Of a stretch of DNA of 64,000 nucleotides, positions 37,570 to 45,887 are shown in pieces. Below the pieces are notes generated by a model, which worked only from the letters and a program-made list of their open reading frames with translations, did no database searches and was not told the origin of the DNA. The stretch is from DAHUXT01 sp036273675. Lineage in GTDB: Bacteria > Chloroflexota > Ktedonobacteria > Ktedonobacterales > JADMIN01. Numbering within the stretch: position 1 is the stretch's first letter; each line of letters begins with the position of its first letter. A program made the translations under genes and the position numbers. Location of the stretch: positions 18,598 through 82,597 of the forward strand of contig DASUHD010000051.1 in the NCBI GenBank assembly GCA_036273675.1. The letters are read 5' to 3'.

Positions 37570-37612
37570 GCCAAGGGGGTGGTTATTCAAAACTACAGAC
37601 CACCCCCTTGGC
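37570..37612. terminator. Bidirectional terminator between convergent genes
   Basis: GCCAAGGGGGTGGT (37570-37583) and ACCACCCCCTTGGC (37599-37612) make a perfect 14-bp stem with a 15-base loop, placed between the BNR gene and the convergent GT2 gene. Confidence 0.8.
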
Positions 37613-37662
37613 TGTACGTCGCCAGGGCTCTACAGCTTTATGCAAGAACAATATGCTCGGCG

Positions 37663-40089
37663 TTAGGGGTGTGGACGCGGCGTGGGTGTGCCATGCGCGG
37701 GTGGGGTATTCTGCGGTGTCGCTCGTGGTGACGGCGACGCGCCGGGATGGGGTGTATCTGTCGCCGTGGCCGTTGCTCCCCCTGCTGCCGTCCCTGTTGG
37801 CGTTGCGCCATTCGCTGGCGGAACAGTTGGTTGCGATCCCCCACTCCCTGCGTTGGGAGATGACGTCGCGGTTGGGTCCGCTAACGGATTCGACCCACCA
37901 AGCAGGCTGCTCAATGTCCCTGACTGTCCAGTCGTCGCGCTCTTGGACTGTGGCAGGAGGTTACTCCCAACGAGGAGTAATGCCACCAGCGCCGCCGCCA
38001 CGATGGTACCCGTCATCAGCCTGCGTTCGAGGACGCCTTCTCCTACGTCGTATGCACGCGCGCGCCGCTGCGCCTCGCGCGCCTGGCCTTCGCTCTGCAA
38101 GCTCAGCAGGCAGAAGCTCGGTGCAGTCAAGTAGGTTAACCCCTGTAATAGGGCCAGGAACGCCAGTCCAAAACTCGACGTACCCACCAGCCACCAGGGC
38201 GTTGCCAGCGCAGAGCGCACCAAAGTTGTCGCGCTCTCACCGTGACTCAACTGGGCTAGGATGCCTGGCAGATTCTCCACGAACAGTCCGGCGCTGAGCG
38301 CCAGACACGCTATAGCCAGCGCGGTTTCAACCGTGGTGCTTCGTAACACTTGCAAAAGATGCGTGCGTCCTTCCTTCGGCGTGCGCAGGAAGACACCACG
38401 CTTACGCACCAGCCCCTGCACGCTGGCAAGAGTCACCACCCAACCCAGGCTCCACATGATGCCGACTGCGCTGAACGCCTCGAGCCAGGTACAGCGTCGC
38501 GTGGCGCGCAAACCCCAGAGCGTTCGCAACAGGCTCGTCATCCAGAAAGCCAGGGGTAAGAGGAGCAACGGGCCGCCCAACACCGGCAGATGCAAAGGAC
38601 GTCCGAGGAGATACAGCCAACCAGTACACAGCAGGATGGTCGCGAAGCCGAAGGTGAGAGCATCACCATACCATTGTAGCCCGCCCAGCAGATAGTGATA
38701 GCGCTGCGCCCCGGTCAATCCAGGCGCCTCCCAGTGCTGGCGGTCGCGTGGGCGGCGAACCCATGGTAGCAGCGCTGCCCAGTGCTTCCGCAGAATCTGA
38801 ATACCACCAAAGCACCAGCGAAAACGCTGTCGTTTGAGGGCGTCGAACTCGAGAGGCATCAGTCCGCGCCCATAGGATTGATTCACAAAGCGCCCCTCAT
38901 AGCCCCGCATCAGCAGTCGCAGGCTGGCCTCGGCGTCTTCGGTGATGCACCACTCGTCCCATCCACCAATCTCGCGCAGGGCATCAGCCCGAATAAGACC
39001 CATCGTGCCGCCAAAGATAATCGCGTTGCGCTCGTTGCGACTGGGCATGCTGAGATCGAAGAAATAGCGGTAGGAATGATAGCAGGCACGCTGATACAGC
39101 GTGCTCTCTGGTCGGTAGTCGCGATAGTCTTGAGGCGTCTGGACGAACGCGACAGCCTCATCGGCGAAGTAGGGGATGAGATCACGCAGATAGTCAGGCT
39201 CGACAACATAGTCAGCATCGATCACGCCAATGAACTCAAACTCACTTGGAGTCATCGCCAGGGCATAATTGAGCGCGCCGGACTTGAATCCCGGCCAGTC
39301 CTCCAGGTGGAGGAAGGTGAATCCGAGCCGATCACAGAGCGCCTCCAGCGGCTCCCAGACCTCGGGGTCACGTGTGTTGTTATCGACCACGAAGACCTGG
39401 TACGCATCGCGCGGGTACTCCAGCCGCGCCAGTGCCCATAAGGTCTCTTCGACCAGTTCTGGCGGCTCCTCATGACAGGGAACATGCAGCGCAACTAGCG
39501 GTGGCCCATCAAGCGCACCCACCTCTGAGGCGTCATCCCAAATAGTTGAATAGTGCTGATCACGGTCATCGTGCGCCGCGCCACGCGATGAGGACTTCTT
39601 GAGTGGAATGAGCCGCTGAGGACGCGCTTCTGGATGACGCCAGCGACGGCGACAGACCACATCGATTAGTTCGTGTGAATAAGAAAGGGTCAGGACAATG
39701 GCGACGCATTGCATGGCCAGCAGCACCAGTCCGAGCAGGTGGCCTGCCAAACTGGCAGGCACGAAGAGTGTAATGACGGTCGCAACACCCAGGTAAAGCA
39801 CGCTCGCCTCGGCAAGGAACAGCCAGGCGACGTGGCCCACCGGATTCCAGTCTCGGAAGAGGGCGATGATGGCGAGAGCGGGCACAATCCCAATCGCTAC
39901 ACAGACGATTACCTCATTGCGTGGGATGCCGAGTTTGACCGCCAGCAGTCCGCCGGCACTCTCGACAGCAAGCGCCAGCAGCAATGAGACGAACGGCGCC
40001 GAGCCACCTGCTTTACGTCCAATGGTGAGGAGGATCACTACCGAAAGGATCAGCCAGAGGAGTGCTAGTATGAGCGCATGAAAGAGCAT
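37663..40089 (-). CDS. Membrane glycosyltransferase family 2 (cellulose synthase-like)
   Basis: This protein of about 808 residues has N-terminal helices, a GT2 catalytic domain with NNTRD, VIDADYVVEPD, CITEDAEASLRLL (TED) and KRQRFRWCFGG (the QxxRW-type motif), then at least five C-terminal helices. The last 90 residues are a Ser/Thr/Pro/Ala-rich tail. These motifs mark a processive-type enzyme that polymerises and exports a polysaccharide; the sugar is unknown. The start is ATG with GAGG 6 bases upstream; a GTG lies 4 codons earlier. It follows the 174-residue membrane gene, likely one operon. Confidence 0.88.
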   Translation of the reverse strand: MLFHALILALLWLILSVVILLTIGRKAGGSAPFVSLLLALAVESAGGLLAVKLGIPRNEVIVCVAIGIVPALAIIALFRDWNPVGHVAWLFLAEASVLYLGVATVITLFVPASLAGHLLGLVLLAMQCVAIVLTLSYSHELIDVVCRRRWRHPEARPQRLIPLKKSSSRGAAHDDRDQHYSTIWDDASEVGALDGPPLVALHVPCHEEPPELVEETLWALARLEYPRDAYQVFVVDNNTRDPEVWEPLEALCDRLGFTFLHLEDWPGFKSGALNYALAMTPSEFEFIGVIDADYVVEPDYLRDLIPYFADEAVAFVQTPQDYRDYRPESTLYQRACYHSYRYFFDLSMPSRNERNAIIFGGTMGLIRADALREIGGWDEWCITEDAEASLRLLMRGYEGRFVNQSYGRGLMPLEFDALKRQRFRWCFGGIQILRKHWAALLPWVRRPRDRQHWEAPGLTGAQRYHYLLGGLQWYGDALTFGFATILLCTGWLYLLGRPLHLPVLGGPLLLLPLAFWMTSLLRTLWGLRATRRCTWLEAFSAVGIMWSLGWVVTLASVQGLVRKRGVFLRTPKEGRTHLLQVLRSTTVETALAIACLALSAGLFVENLPGILAQLSHGESATTLVRSALATPWWLVGTSSFGLAFLALLQGLTYLTAPSFCLLSLQSEGQAREAQRRARAYDVGEGVLERRLMTGTIVAAALVALLLVGSNLLPQSKSATTGQSGTLSSLLGGSNPLADPTATSSPNAGSGGSQPTVPPANGATPTGTAAGGATATATDTPHPGASPSPRATPQNTPPAHGTPTPRPHP

Positions 40090-40143
40090 CATCACCCTCA
40101 CAGACAGTATGTGGTCGCGCAGACCCAGACCACTGCTCTCCCA

Positions 40144-40668
40144 CTATCGCAACAGAAGGATGGCATACAGCACCGCGCTGCCAACCACTATCGCCACAAC
40201 ACCCTGCCCGAGTGCCGCGAGCATCTGCATCCGTTCCCTGGATACCTCCGCTGGAAGCGCTTTCCAATCTCCTGACGCCTTTTGGCGTCGTTGCCACCGA
40301 TGGATGCGGCGTGAAAGGCGCGCTAATCGTATCAGCGCTGCCAGTACGACGACGGCGCCAAGAGCAGGTCCAACGATACCGCCGCAAACAGCACCGACTA
40401 GCGCGTACACTGACCAGCGCACCAGACGCTCGCTTGAGGTGCGACGCCGCGGCCTTGGAGTGGATGGATCCGTGAAGGCCCGCCGTTTCGGGACTCGCGC
40501 TGTGCGATTGCCCCATGGGTCACCTACGAGATAGTCAGTATCATCCTCTTCCAGAAAGCGAGCGATGAGTGGTCCTATGATCACTGGCGCGGTGTTACCA
40601 TGTGATGCACGCGCGTGCGCGGTTTGGATAGGTTGGGGAGGGTGATTGCCGCGCGATCTCTGCGCCAT
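40144..40668 (-). CDS. Basic membrane protein upstream of GT2
   Basis: This 174-residue protein has a polar N-terminus (about 80 residues, basic PRPRRRTSSERLVR) and two or three helices (WSVYALVGAVCGGIVGPALG; VVVLAALIRLARL; GVVAIVVGSAVLYAILL). It lies 54 bases upstream of the GT2 gene on the same strand, so it is probably co-transcribed and may be a partner in polysaccharide export. GAGAGG precedes the ATG. No family recognised. Confidence 0.65.
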   Translation of the reverse strand: MAQRSRGNHPPQPIQTAHARASHGNTAPVIIGPLIARFLEEDDTDYLVGDPWGNRTARVPKRRAFTDPSTPRPRRRTSSERLVRWSVYALVGAVCGGIVGPALGAVVVLAALIRLARLSRRIHRWQRRQKASGDWKALPAEVSRERMQMLAALGQGVVAIVVGSAVLYAILLLR

Positions 40669-40928
40669 GACCTCTCACAGTCCTCACTGGTGAATAAATG
40701 CTGGCAATGCGTTACCGACAGCTTTTTCAGGCTAGCAGCGACTTTGGAGCCTGTCAAGATATGCAGACAATCTTCCCCTGTATCTGCCCAATTGAACGAT
40801 AATTGGCAGGAATTTCAGAGCGCCCTTAAACCCGCATGCCACAGCGGCTGGTGATGAGTGTTGGGTGTGTCTAGGAGCATGAGTTCCTCTGAATTGAGGA
40901 GGGGGCCGCATGCAGGCTCATACAGGAC

Positions 40929-41064
40929 ATGCGAGTTGAACGCCTGGATCATCTGGGCATCGTGGCGGTGATCGGTGGGGCGCGACGCAAAGACGCCTTA
41001 CTGGCCCGTGCAGGTCGCCGCTTTACTGGGAAAGGTCTGCGAGATGCTCTATCAAGTTGCTAGT
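40929..41064 (+). pseudogene. DUF4277-type transposase N-terminal trace
   Basis: MRVERLDHLGIVAVIGG at the ATG resembles the VERLDHLGIVAG start of IS1634-type transposases with a DUF4277 domain. Homology stops after about 17 residues and the frame ends soon after. Weak, short evidence. Confidence 0.35.
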
Positions 41065-41110
41065 TGAGGCTATGAAATGTGAGTGCCAGCAGTTCGCGGA
41101 CACACAAATA

Positions 41111-41150
41111 GGCGGTCTGACCACACCCGATCAAGGGTGACCAGACCGCC
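41111..41150. terminator. Hairpin downstream of secreted protein gene
   Basis: GGCGGTCTG (41111-41119) pairs with CAGACCGCC (41142-41150), with an inner CACCC/GGGTG stem. It lies about 70 bases past the stop of the minus-strand gene at 41218; TATTTGTGT follows on that strand. Confidence 0.65.
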
Positions 41151-41217
41151 CGTGGCTTTTAGAACGCTACATGCATGTTTACGTGCATGACGGAGATGGC
41201 GTTACACCTACCGGCAC

Positions 41218-42840
41218 CTACGCGCAGCCCGCGAACTTGAAGCTCGCGATCCGGGTGGCCCAGTTGAAGCTGCCGGTGGCCGGCAGATACTCGTTGGTAT
41301 ACCAAAAGGTGCAGTCATCGACAGGATCGATCTGCATCGCGCTGTAGTCGCCCCAGCGGTGCAAAGAGCCCGTCTGCGAGAACGATCCGGCGAAAATCGT
41401 GTTCTCCGCTTCCATCGTCCCTGGCGCATCGGTCGGCACACGGCCCGTATAGCGGATCGATGGGAAGACGCTGCTGCTTGAGACACTATAGCCCAGCGCG
41501 ATGTCACCATTCTTATCCATGGCAATGCTGCCCATCCAACGGCTGGCGCTGTCGGGCGAGAAGGTACCCTGCTGGAAGAGTGTGGGGGTGCCAGCGCTCG
41601 GATTGCGCAACTCATACCAGCGCATGCCGTCTACCTGGCTGCGCTTGTTGCCGCTAACGAGCACCGAGTCAGTCACCACGAGCGACTCATGGCCATCGGC
41701 AAACTTGCGATAGGCCAGGCGGTACATCAGGCGGTCAGCCAGCGAGTCAAGCTTGTTGTTGGTGCCTGGCTGCGGAATGCAGGTGCCGCCGCTACATGCT
41801 TGGCTGAACGACGCAACTGGGATGCTCGTCGGTCCGGTGACAGCGAGCGTCTTCGCGGTGAAATTGGGGTTAAACGTGTAGTAGTTGAGCGCATTGTTTC
41901 CGAGACTGACCGCTGGGATCGGCTGACCGGCTGCGGGCAGAATGCTGCCGTCGATGTCCGCGGGCAGGATGCTGTTGACGTTGGTGCCAAATTGGTTACA
42001 CAGCTCTGTCGGCGTAGTCCCGCTAATCATGGCGCTGCGATCCCACACACAGACCTTGGGGCCGGCGAAGGTCTGGCCATTGTTGAAGATGTTGTACGTC
42101 GTGACGTACGCATTGGACCACACACCCAACTTCGGATAGTCCGGGAACTGGGTGTTGCCATAATTGAACGAGTAGAGATGGTAGCTGCCGGTGGCGTCCG
42201 AGGTAGTGGAGACGGCGACACACTGCAGGAATGGCGTGGTCGAGACCGAGAACTGGCTGATGATCCAGACGTTGGCTGCCTGGTCATACGCCACCGTCGG
42301 GTCGCCGTCGTTGTTGGTCTGGCAGCCGCCGCCAAACCCAGACCACAGCGTATTGATGGCCTTCGGGAAGCCCGCAGCGAGCGCGCCGGTCGACTTGTCA
42401 TAGACCCCAAAGGCGGTGTTGACGATCTGGACGTACTGCGTCGTACCGACGGCGCCGTTGGTGTCCGGGGGCGCACAGTTACAGGGATTGGAAGGCGTGT
42501 TGCTGGTATCGCCAATGCCATTGAAATTCAGGCCGGCTGTGGTCGACACCAGGGGACCGGTGGTTGTCTGCGCAATTGGATCAGGCGAGAGCGAACCAGT
42601 GTTCTGACCTGGGCTACGGAGCGGGCGATCGGGCGAACCGCGGAATGCCGTTGCCGATGAGGGTAGGTCGCGCGCCGGGCGAGAGACACCATAGTATGTG
42701 CCGGTTCTGACTTCCGTACCCGGGCTCGATGGCGCCGCTGCGTGGACGCCGAGGGTTGCCCCGGCGGAGAGCGCGACCGCGAGGACGACAGCCGAGATGG
42801 CTGCTACGGTTCCTCCTAGAATGGCTCGACGATGCTGCAT
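41218..42840 (-). CDS. Large secreted protein of unknown function
   Basis: This 540-residue protein has a signal peptide (AILGGTVAAISAVVLAVALS to GVHAAA), a Ser/Pro-rich linker and a large beta-rich domain: CNCAPPDTNGAVGTTQYVQI, GDPTVAYDQAANVWIISQFS, YPKLGVWSNAYVTTYNIF, RWMGSIAMDKNGDIALGYS, HRWGDYSAMQIDPVDDCTFW. The repeated AYDQAANVW/GDYSAMQIDP blocks suggest a beta-propeller akin to the BNR proteins here, but classic Asp boxes are absent. AAGGAG precedes the ATG. Function unknown. Confidence 0.82.
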   Translation of the reverse strand: MQHRRAILGGTVAAISAVVLAVALSAGATLGVHAAAPSSPGTEVRTGTYYGVSRPARDLPSSATAFRGSPDRPLRSPGQNTGSLSPDPIAQTTTGPLVSTTAGLNFNGIGDTSNTPSNPCNCAPPDTNGAVGTTQYVQIVNTAFGVYDKSTGALAAGFPKAINTLWSGFGGGCQTNNDGDPTVAYDQAANVWIISQFSVSTTPFLQCVAVSTTSDATGSYHLYSFNYGNTQFPDYPKLGVWSNAYVTTYNIFNNGQTFAGPKVCVWDRSAMISGTTPTELCNQFGTNVNSILPADIDGSILPAAGQPIPAVSLGNNALNYYTFNPNFTAKTLAVTGPTSIPVASFSQACSGGTCIPQPGTNNKLDSLADRLMYRLAYRKFADGHESLVVTDSVLVSGNKRSQVDGMRWYELRNPSAGTPTLFQQGTFSPDSASRWMGSIAMDKNGDIALGYSVSSSSVFPSIRYTGRVPTDAPGTMEAENTIFAGSFSQTGSLHRWGDYSAMQIDPVDDCTFWYTNEYLPATGSFNWATRIASFKFAGCA

Positions 42841-43634
42841 GCGCGTTGACTCCTTCTGCTCAACACGAGACTGATCGTGGCTTCACACCTTTGTGAAGCC
42901 ATTTGCTCCAGGACCTATCTGCACTCCGTAGCGTCTCTTGTGCACACACGGAGTATCCTGGCGCCTGTTAGGCACGAGTTGCGACAAGCGAGGGTCAGAA
43001 TTCAGAATGCGGACCGGTTCCCGGCATAGCTAGTATCGCGTGGACAAGACACTGTACCGTTCAAGCCAGAATGGCCAAACGCTGCACTACTTGACGCGCC
43101 TGACATTGGCGCCCGCGTAAGCACGATGCGACGCGCAGGTCAACATTGGCGCCCGCGTAAGCACGATGCGACGCAGGTCAACACTGGCGAATGCAAGACG
43201 TGAGAGCGAATGATCCATCTAGCGACGCTAAAGGGCCACACGGTGAATCAGTCAACCGGGAAAGCAGGATGTGCGAGAAGCTACCTTGACTGGCCGAGTG
43301 AGCAGGTACTTGCTGCGAAGCGCCCACCGGCTCTACAGCATGCCCAGCAGCCTTCCTGGGCAGAGAGACATCAAAAAAACAATGTAACAGCATTCCTCAT
43401 TACTATACTGGCTGCGTTACACATGTGTCAACCGTCTGCTTGATACGGCGTCGGTCTTATTGCGCTCCTAAATAAGTCACTGCATTTTGGAGGATGTTTC
43501 TCTTTGGGAGCATGTGTGCCATTCACTCCGGTACCCGTATACAGTGTTCCGGTCGTTAGCAGCATAGGCGCCTCGCTTCGTAAGTGATGTCCGAGTTCAA
43601 GCATGGCCTTAGAAAAACCTGCACATCGGGTTAC
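42841..43634. other. Intergenic with 40-bp direct repeat
   Basis: No gene is supported. The secreted-protein promoter should lie in the first 200 bases. A 32-bp sequence repeated at 40-bp spacing lies at 43103-43174. Confidence 0.5.
43103..43174. repeat. Two direct repeats of 32 bp, period 40
   Basis: The block starting ACATTGGCGCCCGCGTAAGC at 43103 recurs exactly at 43143, and a partial third start (ACACTGGCG) lies near 43181. It is too short to call a CRISPR array: spacer would be only 8 bases. Confidence 0.85.
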
Positions 43635-43922
43635 TTAGGTAGAATGGATCGTCTCACGTTCCATTATGGCAGGTATGCCAATAAGCTCGAACGCCCAGAG
43701 GGAGCGATACCAGCGGACGCGATCGAGCCGCCCAACGGCGACGAGGTAGTGGGCATCACGCAGGGTGGCGCGCAACTCGGCGGCGAGGGCGGGAGCCATT
43801 GCCAGCGGCAAGCGTCGCGTCTCGTCTTCTAGCACGACGAAGCCGACACCGTGGGCCGTAGGTGGACGCTGGGCAGAGATGGGCCACCCTGCGATACGTA
43901 CGACGCGTGACAGGCAGAGAGT
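43635..43922 (-). pseudogene. DnaE2-like polymerase C-terminal OB-fold fragment
   Basis: The frame reads VVRIAGWPISAQRPPTAHGV, FVVLEDETRRLPLAMAPALA and DRVRWYRSLWAFELIGI. RQRPPTAKG-type and FVVLEDETG motifs belong to the OB-fold at the end of error-prone DnaE2/ImuC polymerases (full length about 1000 residues). Everything upstream of about 43922 is missing. The Y-family gene and DUF6504 trace 2 kb away on the same strand are its usual partners, so this is the tail of a broken mutagenesis cassette. Confidence 0.6.
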
Positions 43923-44725
43923 ATTCGGGTACGCTTCTTGCGGCTGCATGTGCCAGTCCGTGCGCGGCGCCGGCGCGGCAGAGGGTAGGGTTGGATAGGG
44001 GGTGGCAGTGTGCCCAGCGTTCACGCACAGCTGGTGAGCACGGAGCACGCCGGACGTGCATCTACCGCTGGGTGGATTTGGCCACACACAGAAAGTGGAG
44101 TCCATAGCAAGGACACCGCACCAGTCGGGAGAGGCTCAGTCGGGAGCTACCACCAGCCGTTGTGCTTTCCTGCGAACAGGACTCGCGGTCGGCGCGGGAA
44201 CCGTCGACGCCTGCCTTGGCCACGATCCTCAATGGATTCACGTTGACGTTTCCCGCCCTGGCGGGGGGGGTACAGATCCGCTCCTGCAGGCTAACCTCAT
44301 CATGCCCGAGCGCGCGACTTCAGCGGCGAGCGTCTGCCCGAGTGCGCGATCATTCGCCCGACGCTGGATCAGATTGGGGGCCATCGCGACGGTCAATGCG
44401 TTCACGGCCAACAGGCTGTTCATCGGGCAGTCGTGGGCGTTCTGTACCACTTCTGGAGCACACTGATGATTCTGGCCAAGGCCGCGCATGCCGCCCAACG
44501 CGGGTGCATGCGGGTCCTGGTCGGGGATGGTCGGCTGACTCTCAGGGTTGTCTTGAGGAGGGGGCATCTTGCTCCACGCCGCTTCCTCTGCTCAATCAGC
44601 GCCCAGTGGCGGCCAGATGAGCCCGGTTGGGTCAGCTTGCCTTCGTCAATCTCGACGAAGGCGTACACATGCCCGCCCTGTCCCACACTCACCCTGATGG
44701 GGTGACAGCGAACGAGGAGAACGCG
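43923..44725. other. Unassigned stretch
   Basis: No gene with support. On the minus strand around 44240-44430 the reading NSLLAVNALTVAMAPNLIQR has a protein-like look but no start signal and no recognised family. The last 100 bases hold the upstream region of the secreted protein gene. Confidence 0.4.
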
Positions 44726-45289
44726 ATGAAACACTCTGCAGCGAAGTATGCGCCTTTCCTGATCGTTCTCGTAGGGCTTGCCATCTCTCTAGTGGGAGGA
44801 TTCGGCGTTCCGGTAGCATCTGCGGCGCAAACGCGAGACGCCTTCGGCTTTAACAGCACGGACATTGCCGGGTTTCCCCATGGCAAGGTGATCCTCACCG
44901 GAGGCGGCGCGTACGTGCCAGGCACGGATTTCGCCCACGCGGGCGGTCATTTCCACTGCACCGAGTCGGTCTTGCAAGGTCCACTCTCCATCAGCATAAA
45001 AGACGGCGTACCCTGTCTTGCCGGTGAAGGCATCCGCTGGGATACGGCAGGGCTGCTGCCGTCGACCACGTTGAGTTGCACTGGTGTGGACTCTGAGCCA
45101 ACCGCGACAACCGGCGACACCACGGTGGTGTTGATGGCAGATTTCTATCGGCAGGGTGACGGCAACGACGAGTCGTTCACCGCGAAAATGGCGGTCTCGG
45201 ACACCGACCTCGCACCTAATATCACGGGCATCCAGACCATCTGGATCCAGGGGGTAGGGTGCGGCACCGGCATTGCCAACTTCAACTGA
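44726..45289 (+). CDS. Secreted hypothetical protein, 187 residues
   Basis: The protein has a signal peptide (YAPFLIVLVGLAISLVGGFG to ASAAQ), then a domain with AFGFNSTDIAGFPHGKVILT, GAYVPGTDFAHAGGHFHCTE and three further cysteines (VPCLAGEGI; LSCTGVD; GVGCGTG). GAGGAG lies 6 bases before the ATG. No named family is recognised. It lies in the gap between the two halves of the decayed mutagenesis cassette, on the opposite strand. Confidence 0.75.
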   Translation: MKHSAAKYAPFLIVLVGLAISLVGGFGVPVASAAQTRDAFGFNSTDIAGFPHGKVILTGGGAYVPGTDFAHAGGHFHCTESVLQGPLSISIKDGVPCLAGEGIRWDTAGLLPSTTLSCTGVDSEPTATTGDTTVVLMADFYRQGDGNDESFTAKMAVSDTDLAPNITGIQTIWIQGVGCGTGIANFN

Positions 45290-45293
45290 ACGC

Positions 45294-45690
45294 CTAAGTT
45301 GCTAACCACTCAAACGTTGCGCTGAGCAGGCCGCTTTGACGGAGGCGTTCGAACGGAGGAAGCGCCTCTAACCAGGAAAACCGCCCGCTCAGCCAGCTGT
45401 TGCACCGGGTCGTAGACCTGATTGGCGGCGACCAGCGCTTTGGTTTGTCACCAGAGGTCGTCGCTGGGCATCAACTCGTGCGCGGAAGGGAAACCAGGCA
45501 ATGGTAATGTGTGCAGCCGTGGCGGCCTCCTGGACCTGCTTAGGATGATGGGGCAGTGCGTTATCTCATACCAGGAGCTTGGGCGCCTGAGGCCGAAGGT
45601 GGCCCCAGGCTTCGACGAACACCAGTCAATCATCCTGGCGACTCCGTTCGCGGACCAACAACGCCAGCTCGCCGGTGGCCGCTCACCACT
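45294..45690 (-). pseudogene. IS630-type transposase, decayed
   Basis: In shifting minus-strand frames one reads EAWGHLRPQAPKLLV, stop, DNALPHHPKQVQEAATAAHI, TIAWFPFRA, HELMPSDDLW, stop, QTKALVAANQVYDPVQQLAE, and finally LPPFERLRQSGLLSATFEWL. The LVWDNA-HHPKRV and ELMPxxDLW patterns are the DDE core of IS630-like elements. At least two stops (TGG to TGA type) and two frameshifts are present. It ends 4 bases from the secreted protein stop. Confidence 0.7.
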
Positions 45691-45729
45691 ACGACCGCCT
45701 GCTATTCCTGGCTGGCCTGCTGGTTCCCA

Positions 45730-45864
45730 CTAGCGGTCCATGAGGCGCCACGGCCCATTGAGTTCCAGCACGCGGTACGTGATGCCGCGGCAGTGGATGG
45801 TGGCGGGCTTGCCGTCGGCGAGTGTCACCCGGATGGGCTGGTAATAGACGTGGGTCATAGGCAT
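45730..45864 (-). pseudogene. DUF6504-like small protein with nonsense codon
   Basis: The frame reads MPMTHVYYQPIRVTLADGKP then YRVLELNGPWRLMDR and TAG, followed in frame by WEPAG. Homologues downstream of Y-family polymerase genes read WRLMDRWWEP, so TAG replaces a Trp codon (TGG). The C-terminal half of the family is absent beyond the IS630 remnant. It starts 24 bases after the ImuB-like gene stop. Confidence 0.5.
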
Positions 45865-45887
45865 AGCACCTCGTAGCGCATTGTCTC

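Larger units (their letters stand above)
40669..41217. other. Intergenic with transposase trace
   Basis: No intact gene. It carries the shared upstream region of the GT2 operon, a possible DUF4277-type transposase start at 40929, and a long hairpin at 41111-41150. Confidence 0.5.

Noticed and set aside
41689..42660. 323-codon plus-strand open frame
   Set aside because: Antisense of the secreted 540-residue protein; Arg/Gly/Val-rich shadow typical of high-GC DNA.
43103..43174. CRISPR array
   Set aside because: Repeat 32 bp with only 8 bases between copies; no spacer-length interval.
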